Notes: generated by a model not told the origin, from the letters alone. DNA of 64,000 nt from Nephrocerus scutellatus (GCA_947095585.1 OX352765.1:65783425-65847424); one strand, 5' to 3'. Shown: positions 28,944 to 40,140, counted from the stretch's first letter. Translations and numbers: made by a program.

Positions 28944-29083
28944 ATGAAATCAAATATAAGTCATATAAATTCAGATAATAATATATAATTGAAATAAATA
29001 AGTTGATAAAATAAAGTAGTATAGATACTTTATTTCAATTATATATTATTAATTGAATTTATTTGATTTATATTTGATTTCAT
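28944..29083. repeat. AT-rich inverted repeat, about 58-bp arms
   Basis: ATGAAATCAAATATAA at 28944 is mirrored by TTATATTTGATTTCAT ending at 29082. Arms agree at about 9 of 10 positions, with a loop of about 22 bases. It abuts the M3 palindrome. Confidence 0.8.
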
Positions 29084-29086
29084 ATA

Positions 29087-29201
29087 AAGGGTGTTTTTTT
29101 GGGAGGTTTGTTTTTCCGATAGATGTCGTTTTATTTTATGACAGTTGTTTTGACAGCTCAAAGTGGCATTTCTACTCAGTATTGTTTGGCAAATCATTAT
29201 G

Positions 29202-29238
<37 letters not shown>

Positions 29239-29498
29239 ACATTTGTGAAAAATAGTCGTGGTAGCCATATGCCAGAAATTGTGTTTAAATGTTAAATGCC
29301 AAAAAATTATCTACCAAATAAAAAAAAATTTTGGTCATTTCATAATTTTATATGTGTTTTATCCAAAAAAAAAGATAAAACACATATAAAATTATGAAAT
29401 GACCAAAATTTTTTTTTATTTGGTAGATAATTTTTTGGCATTTAACATTTAAACACAATTTCTGGCATATGGCTACCACGACTATTTTTCACAAATGT

Positions 29499-29535
<37 letters not shown>

Positions 29536-29650
29536 CATAATGATTTGCCAAAGAATACTGAGTAGAAATGCCACTTTGAGCTGTCAAAACAACTGTCATA
29601 AAATAAAACGACATCTATCGGAAAAGCAAACCTCCTAAAAAAACACCCGT
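29087..29650. mobile_element. MITE family M3: 564-bp near-perfect palindrome
   Basis: Flanked by TA on both sides (29085-29086, 29651-29652), like Tc1/mariner insertions. It starts AAGGGTGTTTTTTTGGGAGG and ends CCTCCTAAAAAAACACCCGT. The two arms of about 270 bp mirror each other almost base for base, including an A run of about 35 and its T-run partner, around a centre near 29367. No ORF of its own. Confidence 0.9.
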
Positions 29651-29654
29651 TATA

Positions 29655-30230
29655 TTTACATTTATTTTGTTTAAAGTAATTTAATAAATTCTCGTTCCAT
29701 TTTCTTCTTTCCTCATGCCGTTTTTGCGCCGCCAACTCCTTCTCCGTATGCCTTTTCAGTCTCCTTTCTTCTCATAGCTTAGCATTTTCCTCCCTTTCGC
29801 TTAGAAACTAAAGATCTGCGCTTTCGAACCGGCTTTAGTTTAAATTGTACTACATATTTCAGGCTTCAAAGGACTGCTACTTTGTCTAACCACGTTTTGT
29901 TAAGTAACGGTAGCATTTTGGAGTGGAGTTTCTTGCATCTTTTTCTCTTTATTACGATCGTGGGAACTCCAATCCCCGTAGCAATTGTTTTGTTTTCCGA
30001 TAGATCGACGGAAGTTTTCTCGTTAGACAACTGCTCCAGCAAATCTTTATAAGCAAAAGGAATTCTTTTACATTTTTCTGTGTAAAACCGTGTAAACCTA
30101 ATAATTACAATAGTTTAATTATAAATTGTACTTTTTTTAATAAGTACTTACATTACTTTTTTTGTTACTTCTGGCATATTTATATTCTGTTTTGCTATGC
30201 GTATGCTCATCAACCAACACAGTACGTTTG
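29655..30230 (-). pseudogene. Harbinger accessory (coiled-coil) protein remnant
   Basis: On - the text has a start-like methionine at about 30178, LLEQLSNEKTSVDLSENKT near 30010-30050, and ends with a coiled coil (KRHTEKELAAQKRHEERRKMERE, about 29690-29740). This is the layout of the Myb/SANT partner protein, convergent with the transposase scrap at 28320. Together they are a second, much-interrupted Harbinger copy. The SANT domain is not visible. Confidence 0.5.
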
Positions 30231-30259
30231 AACTACTGAACTGCTGCTACTCTACTTCA

Positions 30260-30375
30260 AATACTGCCAACACATGAAACAAAAAATTGACCAAAATTTG
30301 GTTAGTTTTTGATGTTGCTTTGATCAGCCGTTAACCAAAAAAATACCTAAATCATATTGGTTGAAAGCAATACAG
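30260..30375 (+). mobile_element. MITE M2, right-end fragment
   Basis: AACACATGAAACAAAAAATT, GCTTTGATCAGCCGTTAACC and GGTTGAAAGCAATACAGC match the right half of 28452-28738. Confidence 0.8.
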
Positions 30376-30534
30376 CTAATATTCACCGTATTATTATTAT
30401 TTTTTGTTGTTTTCTGAACATTGGCAGAACATGCCCTTCCGTCATTTAAAATTGTACCACTTTATGTTTTACTATCTTAAGCGTACGACGCGATTTTTTT
30501 GATTATCTTGTTAAATAGTTATTCTTTCTTTCCT

Positions 30535-30670
30535 TTACTCCGCGGGGGAGCATAGGGCTTCTACAAACGCCCGCCAACGAACTCGATTTAACGCCTGAGG
30601 TTTCAAGAGACGCCACTCGGTCCCCTGGGATCTTGCTTCCTCTTCAATTGTCCTTTTCCATCTTTTCAAT
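30535..30670 (-). pseudogene. LINE ORF2 C-terminal scrap
   Basis: On - RWKRTIEEEARSQGTEWRLLK followed by NRVRWRAFVEALCSP reads like the C-terminal end of ORF2 in some LINE families. It is G+C-richer than its surroundings. The clade is uncertain. From 30690 to 31110 nothing else is recognised. Confidence 0.5.
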
Positions 30671-31114
30671 TTGTACTAATCTTTTCAATTTGTTCCGCGT
30701 TGTGAAATCCCATTTTGGCTGGTATTGCAAGCGGATTCTTACCTTGTGAGAAGCTGTTCGAGAGGAATAACAATTCCTATCTTGTGCGCACGATTGCTAC
30801 ATTCCTTGGCATTCGTTAATTGCGCAACTTTTGACAGGCCTTTGGACCTATTAAATGTATAAGTAATCATATATCTATCTATATACTTATGAATTACTCT
30901 TCCTGTTGTAAACATAGCCGCCGACAGGGCAGGGTGTACACCAATATAATATAATTTATATCAAATCATCCTTAAAATTATATGTAAGTCAAGTAAATTG
31001 ACAAAATTTTGGACAACAACGCCTGAAGCTTTTATTCAAAAAATGACTTTATTAAAATTTTATGCTTATATGTATAAATATATAACCATTAATTTTCATA
31101 AGTTATACATATAT

Positions 31115-31370
31115 GGGCGCCGTGGGTCAGTGGTTCGAATCCCAGTAACACCATAAGTATTTTTCACGGTGTCCCACCTCTCGCGAGTGGGTGACAAACG
31201 TTCCGAGAGTAATAACTTGTCATGGAATGCTTCTCAATTCGCCGTTCGGATCCGGAACTAAATTGTAGGCCCCCCCATTTGGGTGAAAAAATATACATGC
31301 TTAACACAAACGGTTGCGAGAAGCAAGGTCTTGGACCGCAATAGTATGTCGCGCCGAATATTATTATTAT
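31115..31370 (+). mobile_element. SINE, copy 2
   Basis: GGGCGCCGTGG head, then directly GGTTCGAATCCCAG (B box), CACGGTGTCCCACCTCTCGC, AGTAATAACTTGTCATGG, GGACCGCAATAGT and a GCCGAATATTATTATTAT tail. The head carries a deletion between A and B boxes compared with the copy at 36494. Confidence 0.85.
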
Positions 31371-31453
31371 ACATATATTTACATCAAACAACAATTAATA
31401 TTTAATATAAAAACTTCTTATTTAGTTAATTAAACTGTATATTTACTTCTTCC

Positions 31454-31495
31454 AAGCCAGTGGCTACAAGTGCACCCTCATGTAGCCACTGGCTT
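31454..31495. repeat. perfect stem-loop, 15-bp arms
   Basis: AAGCCAGTGGCTACA at 31454 and TGTAGCCACTGGCTT at 31481, with a 12-base loop. Possibly the end of a small element. Confidence 0.8.
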
Positions 31496-31659
31496 CGCCC
31501 ATTGGTGTCAAATTTATGTGATGTTCTATTCCCTTCTTTTAAAAATCTAGTTTAGGTGGTTCTAATAGAACACAAAAATATTTGATTTCTTTTTGTTTTT
31601 TTGTTGGTTAAAAGAATGTACGATTTTTAACTGTCATTTGTAAAAAAAAATTGACAATA

Positions 31660-31960
31660 ATTATCACCTTTCATTTGATACCAATATTTGGGCCCGCCCA
31701 CTTTCGAACACGCCCCCTGATGAACTTTAATGTGAAAGTCATTTTTTGGCTCTAACTCTATCGAGGGGGGTTGGATTGGACCAAAATTTTTATAGGAAGG
31801 AAGGTATTTTTATATCGTTTTATATGATACCGATAACCCCCTAACATCCATCAAACCACTTAGAAAAATGCATTTTTCAAAAAAAGCGCAAAAAAAATAA
31901 AACCCCCTCACTTCTTGAGGGGTAATTTCAGCGAGAAAAGAAAAGAGAGTTTTTAATCGT
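31660..31960 (+). repeat. dispersed repeat R-D, copy 1
   Basis: CACCTTTCATTTGATACCAATATTTGGG, then a segment with ATGATACC.AT.ACCCCC and CACTTAGAAAAATGCATTTTTC. Both blocks recur at 60500-60570 and 60830-60870. Non-coding. Confidence 0.65.
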
Positions 31961-31979
31961 AGGATATATGTTTCAATTA

Positions 31980-32265
31980 TATAGGTAGGCTTTTTTTTAA
32001 TTGTTTTTATTTCAGGTTGAACAAAGCTCCAACAAACCCGGGAAAAACTTTGTCGAGGGAGGACAATTTAATAAAAATGGTGTGTGAACATTTGCAAGAC
32101 TCCAACAATTATGCTGCGGTGCTGAAAAAAGGATGAGCCTCGCAATATGGTGGGCTGCCAAATCGGCAAAAGAATGCTTAGAACATCTTAATAAACACCG
32201 TCCGAGAAATAAAAAAACTTCTGGATTTAAACAACAGAACATCGACTACTTTGCAGACTGAAACA
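31980..32265 (+). pseudogene. unrecognised protein remnant
   Basis: After an acceptor-like TTTTTATTTCAG (32013), one frame reads LSREDNLIKMVCEHLQDSNNYAAVLK and another then continues LAIWWAAKSAKECLEHLNKHRP...NIDYFAD to a stop near 32262, so one frameshift. It looks like a once-coding last exon, but I cannot name the family. Confidence 0.35.
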
Positions 32266-32269
32266 AGTG

Positions 32270-32960
32270 TCTCCTCAAATTTGTTCAATAAATTTTCATT
32301 TTGTTCACTCAACTTAATTTTGTAATATTATTAATATTATACAGATATAATTTTTTTTTATTTATTTATTTATTTATATGATACATTATATACATTAAGA
32401 CAAGATGTCTTATTTTCAATGTACAAGTTAAGTGCAGTTAGAAAATAAAAATAATTAATTATATATATAAAAAAAGAAGATAATAGTAATTTACAAATGG
32501 TCAAATATGGCTTTATAACAAAAGAATGAGAAGAAGTAATAAAAAATGAAATATATAAGAAGAATATATGTAAAAAGAAAAAAATATATATAAAAAAAAA
32601 GGAAAATACATTGACTGTAATAATGTACAATTATGAAATCCAGCATAATTAGCATAGTAGTTGAACCAAACCATGAATGGCAAATATGAGGTAAAAACAA
32701 GATTACAAAGCATGACTGCATCCGTGCTGCCTAACAACAATTCTTTACGGGGGTGCCATAAAAAGATTGAATTATGCGCGTCTCTTCCAGTTTAGTTAAG
32801 CGCCACGCAACAAGACTCTGGGCGTTAATGTGTCCTACATTGAAATTACTTTGTCTATTAGTAGAGAATTGTCGCTCGCAACCGGATGCAGTGTGTTAGA
32901 ATCCAATGAAAAGATGAAATGCCATCACAAGTCCAGCATAAGCCACAACGCTAAATTCAA
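32270..32960. other. AT-rich, no gene recognised
   Basis: Low-complexity A- and T-rich DNA with a TTTA run at about 32355-32375. ORFs here are lysine/phenylalanine-rich by composition. Confidence 0.5.
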
Positions 32961-33249
32961 GTAATAAATGAAAAAAAATAAGAAAATTATTAAGTCAATG
33001 TATTTATAACAATAAAGATAACAAAGTGGAAAATAATCATAACTAGAAAATAATGAATAAAGATAAGAATATCATAGTAATAATAAAAGGTAAGTTATCT
33101 CCAATAATCAGATAGGACAAGGGCGAGTATAATGGAATGAGGTAGGTGGGAAGATAATAGTTGCTATCCATCTCCGACCGTTTGTCAAGGAACTTGTTGA
33201 CCAGGTAGCAAGCATTGGCGAACATCCTCCTGAGATAGAGCCGTAAATT

Positions 33250-33730
33250 TGTTGCCACAAGATGTAATAACATTTACGAGTCCATTTAATATAGAGACTT
33301 TAATTGCTTGACAGATTTCCATTACCAGTTTCCCAATAGTGTGTAGGGCAATTGCTGTTGTAAATTTAAGATCTTCAAAGGACTATAAACTTGCCAGAAA
33401 ACGTCGTGTTAAGGTCAACCGCTCGTGAGGAGAAATAGATCCCCTCAATAAGGTTCTTTTTTTGCTGATAATTGCAGTCACTTTGTTTAGCAATTCCAAA
33501 TAGCTGGATTTATTCATTCGCAAAAAGTTGTTAAAATCTGAAGTAGATGTATCTTCCAGTTCTTTTAACAACTTCGAATGACCATAAATATTGATTTAGT
33601 TTTTGAAACCATTCTTTACACCAAATTCGTTTTTTAATTTTTCTTTGTTTTTCCTTCATTTCCAAGGCAGTTAACATTGCGGCGCAAGCAGAATGCGATA
33701 TTATCCAGCGTCAAACAACCCCAAAACTAA
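33250..33730 (-). pseudogene. third Harbinger transposase, N-terminal half
   Basis: The open frame 33383-33571 reads LRMNKSSYLELLNKV...SISPHERLTLTRRFLAS, the N-terminal motif of PIF/Harbinger transposases. Upstream (33575-33730) broken text fits the start (SACAAMLTALEMKEKQRKIKKR). Downstream (33250-33380) KLVMEICQAIK continues before decay. The DDE residues are not found. Confidence 0.75.
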
Positions 33731-33935
33731 AATAATGAATGAGTACTGCGCAAAGTGCATGTATAGTATATGGAGGAAGGGTGATAATGCATGATTCTGA
33801 CTGCAAATGCATGTATGTGGCGGGGTATGGAACGCTTTAGTGTGGCAAAAATATAACGAGAAAAGGGACTTGAAGTAGATAATGTGCCAAGGCTCAAGGG
33901 TATAAGGGTGAACATCTAATAGTTGTTTTTTTGCC

Positions 33936-34055
33936 TGGGAATCCTGGGATGAAGCCGCACTGGTATGGGTCTGTTTTGAAGGATAGAGGAGAGAATCTTA
34001 TACGCGGTACTCAACAACGTTATACTACGATAATTGGCGCACTTTATGATATCTC
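33936..34055 (-). mobile_element. RTE LINE fragment (RT motif)
   Basis: On - it matches 12650-12730 of RTE copy 1 (CAATTATCGT, ATAACGTTGTTG, ACCGCGTATAAGATT and CTCCTCTATCCTTCAA), encoding the ITLLSTAYKILSSIL motif. It is probably part of the copy at 34690-36025, separated by an insertion. Confidence 0.8.
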
Positions 34056-34273
34056 CCGCCTTATATTTTTAGGTGTCAAGCGAACAAAACCACTCGATCT
34101 TTTGTATGTGTTTGTGTCAAAAAGGCAGCCTATATCTGTCGATTATAATGATAATAAAAATATTTATTTAAAAGCTGTATCCGCACTTGTCCAATATTTT
34201 GACGTGACAACGTCTCACTATAAGATTTAAGGGTACAAGTTCTGTCATACTTTTAAGTGAGAGACTGGATCTG

Positions 34274-34549
34274 TTTTTTTATTCAATCCGAGCGAGCAGT
34301 GTATGTCAAATATTTACTCGAAGTTTTTTTTATTCAACCGGGGTAATTTTACTCTGTGTTTTTTGTTGTGAACCGAGCACGACACGGTGTATACACAGTT
34401 TCCTACTTTTTACTCTGAAATGAAAATCAGCGTAAGGCAGAGTAAGAGCGATTAAAATTACCCAGTGTACACACCGAATATTTTTACGCCGTGCAACATT
34501 TGCTCGGTGCACTCCTGGTAACAATACTCGCTCGGGTTGAATAAAAAAT
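34274..34549. mobile_element. MITE family M4 (foldback)
   Basis: TIRs of about 27 bp: TTTTTTATTCAATCCGAGCGAG at left, CTCGCTCGGGTTGAATAAAAAA at right. Inner inverted blocks (GGGGTAATTTTACTCTG/GATTAAAATTACCC, CGAGCACGACACGGTGTA/TGCTCGGTG) extend the fold. It lies in the 640-bp gap between two RTE pieces; the rest of that gap is AT-rich. Confidence 0.7.
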
Positions 34550-34689
34550 TAGACCCACAGTTATTAGACTCTGTTAGTAAGAAACTGTTATGAGACACTG
34601 TTATAAGGCACTATTTTATATACATATTATTTAGTTATTTATTAATTTATTAAATATTTATTTTTTTAATTTGTTGTAAGTGAAACCAC

Positions 34690-36025
34690 TTTATCAATTC
34701 ATGAATTGCTTGGTGTAATGTGGGGCCTGCTATTTTTATCAGTTCCGCTGAGATCCCATCAGATTCCGGGGCCTTATTATTTTTGAGCCGATTTATCGCT
34801 CTGCTAATTTCGTCTATGCTTGGTGGCGGCAGCATAGTATGATCTTCGGTCATCGGTGGAGCCTCCAATTCCTCAGTTAGCTGGCCATTTTGCAACTCAT
34901 GAAAGTGCTCTTCCCATCGCTCTATTATGCCTAAACATCGGCGATCAGATTACCTCTTAGTCCTTGCAGTATGTGCAACGCGGTGTATCTTGCGTCATAC
35001 CGTGGACTCTTTGGTAGAACTTCCGCGCCTGGTTCGGTCCTTTCTCTCTGTACTATTCCAGTTCACGGACGAGATTCTTCTTCCAGGCAGCTTTCTTTCG
35101 CCGGTGAACTGTTTTTTCATATCTTCTGAGCTCTTTATATTCATCTTCGCGTACCCGCGTTCTATGAGATTGTTGCATTGCGCGGTACGCAACACTCTTA
35201 CGTTCAGTCGCTAGCTTACATTCGTCATCGAACCAGTCATTCCGATCTCTACGACTACTGCCTAAGATGGAGTCAGCAGTACTAATGACAGTATTCTTAA
35301 GGCGTGTCCATTTCTCTTCTACGCCCGGCATCTCAGCCCCAGGACTTACTCTCCATGCATTTAGGGCGAGTCCATTCGCTTGGCCGTAGTTGTTATTGGT
35401 CTCTTCATTGCGAAGGGTAGCCGTGTTGACTCGAATCTGCTTCGCGGATGCAGTCTTTCGTGATGATGCAATCCGCGCTCGGAGCACCATACCGAGTCGA
35501 CGTTGGCACCTCGGTACGTTCGTACCGTCATCAGATTCGGGTTGTGGCGAAGGTCAATCAACACGTGGTCTATCTGGTTGCGAGTGGCTCCATCGGGGGA
35601 TACCCAGGTGGCTTTGTGGATATTTTTACGCGCAAGCCTTGTATTCGTAACGACCAAATGATTGCTTGCTGCCATCTCTATGACTCGTTGTCGATTGTCA
35701 TTAGTGTTCTCGTGTAAGCTATGAGTGCCAATGTACTGCCTGAATACTGGCTCCCTACCTATTTTAGCATTCATATCCCTCAGAATGATTTTTAAATCAT
35801 CCTGAGGGCAGGCATAGAGTTCCCGTTCGACTGATTTAAATAATTCTTCTTTTTCATTATCTGGGGAATCCTCTGTAGGTGCGTGAACGTTCGTGAGGCT
35901 TATGTTTTTAATGTTTTGCCCCGCATGCGAAGGGTGCATGCCGTTCATTTATTGCTTTAAAGCCGACAACGGTGGGTTTCATTCTTTTGCTGACTAGAAA
36001 CCCCACCCCGAGCACATGATGTCTT
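34690..36025 (-). mobile_element. RTE-clade LINE, copy 2
   Basis: Endonuclease (35361-35948: NVHAPTEDSPDNEKEELF, DMNAKIGREPVF, SPDGATRNQIDHVLID), linker (35053-35490) and first RT motif (34650-34895: NKAPESDGISAELIK). High identity to copy 1 but longer open frames, so probably younger or less mutated. Its 5' part is cut at 36025 where a 118-bp tandem array starts; the RT is cut at about 34690. Confidence 0.85.
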
Positions 36026-36455
36026 GCGATTTTTATGAAATACGGCATGCAGGACTAAAATGCGAATATAAGACTTGGTCCTATGGAAATTCTGGAATAC
36101 GGTGACTATGATCTGGAATTTCGGGAGCTATGCAGTTTCTCAAGCAATTTGTATGAAATACGGAATGTAGGACTATGATGCAACTATAAGACTTGTTCCG
36201 ATGGCAATTCTGGAATGTGGCCATTATTTTCTTGAATTTCGGGAACTAAGCAATTTCTCCAGCGATTCGTATGAAATTCGGAATGCAGGACTAAGATGCG
36301 ACTATAAGACTTATACCTATGACAGCTCTGGAATATGGTCACATTGGTCTGGAATTTCGGGAACTAAGCAATTTCTCAAGCGATTCGTATGAAAGTTACG
36401 ACTATAAGACTTGTTCATATAGCAATTATGGAACATGGTCAATATGGTCCCAAGG
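36026..36455. repeat. tandem array, 118-bp unit, 3.6 copies
   Basis: Unit starts at 36026, 36144, 36262 and 36380, exactly 118 bases apart, each with GCGATT..TATGAAAT.CGGAATG, CTATAAGACTT and CTGGAATTTCGGGA. The last unit has an internal deletion. A minisatellite or satellite monomer cluster. Confidence 0.9.
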
Positions 36456-36493
36456 ACAAAAAGTTTTTTGTTTTCTTTTCTTTCGTCCTAGGC

Positions 36494-36757
36494 AGGAAAT
36501 GCGCGTGGCTACTGAGCAGGAAGTTCGTGGTTCGAATCCCAGTAACACCAAAAGTATTTTTCACGGTGTCCCACCTCTCGCGAATGGGTGACAAACTAAC
36601 TTGTCACGGAAAGCTTCTCAATTCGCCATGCGGAGCCGGCCTTAAATTGTAGGTCCTTCCAGTTATGTACAAAAATATAAATGCGCAACACAGATGGTCG
36701 CGAGAAGCCTAGGCCTTGGACCGCAATGGTCTGTCGTGCCGAATATTATTATTATTA
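36494..36757 (+). mobile_element. SINE, copy 3
   Basis: ATGCGCGTGGCTACTGAGCA, GGTTCGAATCCCAGTAACAC (B box), CACGGTGTCCCACCTCTCGC, AACTTGTCACGG, CTAGGCCTTGGACCGCAATGG and a (ATT)n tail. The head is slightly truncated. Confidence 0.85.
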
Positions 36758-36857
36758 ATTATTTTTCGACGCAAATTTTACTTAATGAAAATAAAATCTA
36801 ATAACAAATCATTGTGTCTGTGGTATTTCGACTTACGACAATACGAAATCCTCAAAA

Positions 36858-36980
36858 GGCGAGGAATAAGGATTTAGAATTTGAAAACCAGCAAAACAGC
36901 AGGTTTTCTTATTCCAAAGAAGGAATAAGTTAGTTCAATTGTTGAAGTAATTCCTTATTCCTCGGCAAATAAAATACAGC
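36858..36980 (-). mobile_element. MITE M1, copy 5 (left TIR truncated)
   Basis: Ends CCTCGGCAAATAAAATACAGC before TA at 36981. The core has AACCAGC.AAACAGCAGGTTTT and CCAAAGAAGGAAT. Confidence 0.75.
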
Positions 36981-36999
36981 TAAAGTGGCAATTTCGACA

Positions 37000-37635
37000 A
37001 AACACAATTATTGAAGCATTGCCCGACAGCGCTATTTTCGAATTTAAATTTTTTTGTTATTTATACTTGTTTACTTTCTTTTACATAGTAAAAGGAAGTA
37101 TGTATAGTAATCATGAAAGTTTTTGAACTTGGGATTTTTGCAGATTTACCTATTGATGTACATATCTCCCGAGTCAGAAAAAGCGAAATAAATACTCTGT
37201 CGGTCTGTGTCAACTCTACAGCCCAGACGGCTGAATTCATGGGGATGAAAATTAATATTTAAGTTTTTAACATAAATTGGGAGGGGCCAATTGATTTTGA
37301 CAGCAATCGGCCAACCCGAAGTGGTAGTTTAGTTAAACAGTTGTTTAAGTTTTTGCCAAAAACTCAAAATATATAGCACTTAGGAGAAATCTGTTGAGTG
37401 CAAAATAGATTTATATAAAATAAAAAATAATAAAAATAAATTTAAAAAAAAAATTAATATACATTTACTGATTTTCCGGCCGCGTGCCTAAAAAAAAGTC
37501 GTGTTGTGCTGACACCTCCTTTTTTTTAGGACGGGTTAAGATAAAATTAGCCATTGGCTTAAAAAGTTATACATTTGTATAATCTTGGAGTTTTTGAATA
37601 TTGAAAAATTTTATATTTTTTATATATAACTAATA
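37000..37635. other. no gene recognised
   Basis: Contains a short palindrome CTTTTACATAGTAAAAG near 37079 and AT-rich runs; otherwise nothing I can name. Confidence 0.45.
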
Positions 37636-37639
37636 TTAT

Positions 37640-37730
37640 TATTAATAATAATAATATTCGGCGGGACAGATTATTGCGGTCCAAGGCCTAGCCACGAACC
37701 CCCTGCTCAGTAGCCATGCTCACCATGTCC
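37640..37730 (-). mobile_element. SINE fragment
   Basis: On -: tail-proximal GGACCGCAATAATCTGTCCCG joined to head text GGCTACTGAGCAGGGGGTTCGTGG, with the middle missing; (ATT)n tail at 37634-37655. Confidence 0.7.
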
Positions 37731-37918
37731 ACAAAATTTAATATTTTATGTAAGCAACAAAATTTGTTTTGAAAAAATTACTAATACGTTGTGACTAAAA
37801 ATAAACCCAAAAGGTCGCCGCTGCTCGCGTCATACAAATGAATTTAGCAGCATAATAGATTCAAAATTTTAAATATCTGGTTATTTTAGATTTTAGGGAA
37901 AAAAACTACATCAGTGCA

Positions 37919-38561
37919 TGTAGGTTTCACATAAATCTACAAAACTTCAAATATTCCGCATATGAGCTGTCAATGCAATCTACAATTGGTGCTGGCTGTA
38001 TTGTAACTTAAAAAGAAAATCAAAATTCTGCTAGAAACAATTTATGAATTTATGCAAATATTCAAGCAACTTAGCTGATTTGAAAGGCGGGAACAGTTCA
38101 TATCCATAGTAGGTTCTTCTGTTTAATAAGTTTAATTAGTTTTTATTAGAATTTCATATTTTAAAATTATTGTTGTACTTACCTAAAACGTGTTTACATA
38201 CTAACTGTTAAATTTATTGATAACGTAGATTAAGGATAAAGCAGAGTGCAAATAATTTGTGTTCACATGTTACATTCTATACTCGGTCTAGTACGTTTTT
38301 CTTTATATAAATTACACATCATCGTTTTTTCTCGCTCTTCTTCATAAAAATCAGCTGAAAGCGAAACATCACGTACAAATATTGAAAATTAAATGAAATA
38401 AAATTTTTGTGAATTAAGCATCCATTTTGTACTTTTGGTCTTTTTTTTTTTTTTTGGTCAACTTCGTGGTGAACATATCTGGTCGGAGCGGTATGGCCAT
38501 TTAATTGTCGAAAAACTGGAACAAAAAAAAATTTTCTTTCGTATGAACCAGCAAATTCTCG
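37919..38561 (+). repeat. 5' LTR of BEL element (about 643 bp)
   Basis: Starts TGTAGGTTTCACATAAATC. It is matched to GCAAATTCTCG (38551-38561) by the split 3' copy at 52829-54241. The right edge is where homology stops; a TG..CA end is not clear there. Confidence 0.75.
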
Positions 38562-38811
38562 CGGAAAAGAGAGTGAATTCCGACAAAAGTGGACAAATTC
38601 TATTATATCGGACTCATTAAAGTGAATTATAAAGCGCAATTTAACTATTTAAGTGAAATTCGTGAAAATAAATTTAGTGCACGTTGAAATCATTAAAGTG
38701 AATTAAGATGGCGGATCGAGAAATTTCTGCTTAAAAAGGCAAAACACTATAAACAAGAATAAGTTAATACGAATTGTTGAATACGCACGAGCGGTTAACG
38801 AAACTTCAACA

Positions 38812-39480
38812 TTGGAGCAATTAAGTGTGCGTCTCGATCAGATCAAGAAATTATATGAGACTTTGAGCGGTATCGAAACACAAATAGCAGACATTAGTGA
38901 AATTGAAGAGGCAGATTCAAACATTGACGATAGTCACTATGAGGCAGCAGCATTGCTCAAGAGCAGCATTCGAAACAATCATTTAGGAGAACCGCAAATA
39001 AATCAAGCGTTAAATTTCACAACGACTGCATGAAATGTTGGACACCATGCTGAGGTCAAGTTGCCAAAACTTTTTATTTCGCCATTTTCAGGCGACTATG
39101 CTGATTGGCCACCATTTTTAGACATGTTTTTTACGACGATTCCAATATCTTAAGGGATTATTGTGAGGTGAAACGGCATCGTTACTAAAACACATTCGAG
39201 TAACTGAGAGTAGTTATCTTGGCGCCTTCAATAAGTTAAAAGAGCGGTACAATAATGGGAAATATATCATACACATATACATCAAGACGTTTATGGATCA
39301 GCCGACTGTCCATATTGATATTATATTGAAGAAGTTTAACTCGAGATTCACATTGAGTGGAATAGGAGATACGAGTGTTGGGGCGACTAAGGGCAAAGTC
39401 AAATTAGTCCTGAAAGCCAACAAGATCAAATAAGCGCGTCAGTGCTTCAGAAAATTACATGCTCGTAACCAGTCTATGAC
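38812..39480 (+). pseudogene. gag: gag of BEL element
   Basis: 38812-39033 is an acidic 73-codon segment (LDQIKKLYETLSGIETQIADI) like the BEL/Pao Gag N-terminus. In another frame 39049-39150 reads VKLPKLFISPFSGDYADWPPFLDMFFTTI, the hallmark BEL Gag motif. The remainder to 39480 is decayed, and zinc knuckles are not visible. Confidence 0.75.
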
Positions 39481-39504
39481 ATTTCATTTGACAATATAAG
39501 ATTA

Positions 39505-39825
39505 ATGAAAGTTTGCGCTGGCGAATCCTGAATTTCATATCAGTCGTGAAATTGACATACTCATCGGTGCTGATCATTTCTTCAGCTGTTTGGAAGCAGG
39601 TCAAATGAAGTTACACAATTCCACATTAGTATTGCAAATGACAATTTTTGGATGGATTGTATCCGGTCAAATGAATGATTCGACAAGTCAAGGGTATGTA
39701 TCAATGATGGTAACTAAAGATTTTAACAAATTAATAGATGTTGATCAGACCTTGAGAAGATTTTGGGAAGTTGAAGAGGTGGCATCATCAAAACCACATG
39801 TTGATGCTTCAATCATGCATAACCC
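39505..39825 (+). pseudogene. pol: pol: protease-associated region of BEL element
   Basis: Reads FALANPEFHISREIDILIGADHFF, GQMKLHNSTLVLQMTIFGWIVSG and DVDQTLRRFWEVEEV, the DUF1758-type C-terminal protease region and the linker to RT in BEL/Pao. The DSG active site should lie before 39505 and is not found. Confidence 0.8.
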
Positions 39826-40140
39826 TATATTTTTATATTTTGCTTTCTAATTCCTTTATTCTTTCTTTAGTTGTTCGTTCTGCTCTGCTCACAACATGTT
39901 CTGCAGTTTTTGGAGCGAGTGCAATAACAACGATTGAGGTCTGGTTGCGCTGCTGCCTGACAGAAAGAGTTTGGCAGTCGGCAACAATTTCTCAAACGAT
40001 CAAGATCGGGCAGACTCACTTGTCAATTACAACACACATACAAACAATTAATTTCTTGAATACTTAATTATAACTACACAAAACATATTATACAAAATAA
40101 AATATCCTACAAAAATTTAAAAAGGCTTCAATTTCAATCA
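39825..40140. other. about 310-bp insertion in BEL pol
   Basis: Pol text stops near 39822 (KPHVDASI) and resumes at 40145 (LNEEEAICEEKF). TTCAATCA occurs at both edges (39806-39813, 40133-40140), so it may be an 8-bp target duplication. No family recognised inside. Confidence 0.5.

Noticed and set aside
31115..31180. Possible tRNA gene (A and B boxes)
   Set aside because: Shares body and (ATT)n tail with four other copies; no cloverleaf, so SINE.
32370..32740. Phe/Tyr-rich ORFs on -
   Set aside because: Compositional ORFs in A-rich DNA; no motif.
33931..34230. 99-codon ORF on +
   Set aside because: Its first part is antisense of an RTE RT motif; the rest is AT-rich insertion sequence.
36026..36455. 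CRISPR-like array
   Set aside because: Eukaryotic context; 118-bp head-to-tail repeats without spacers.
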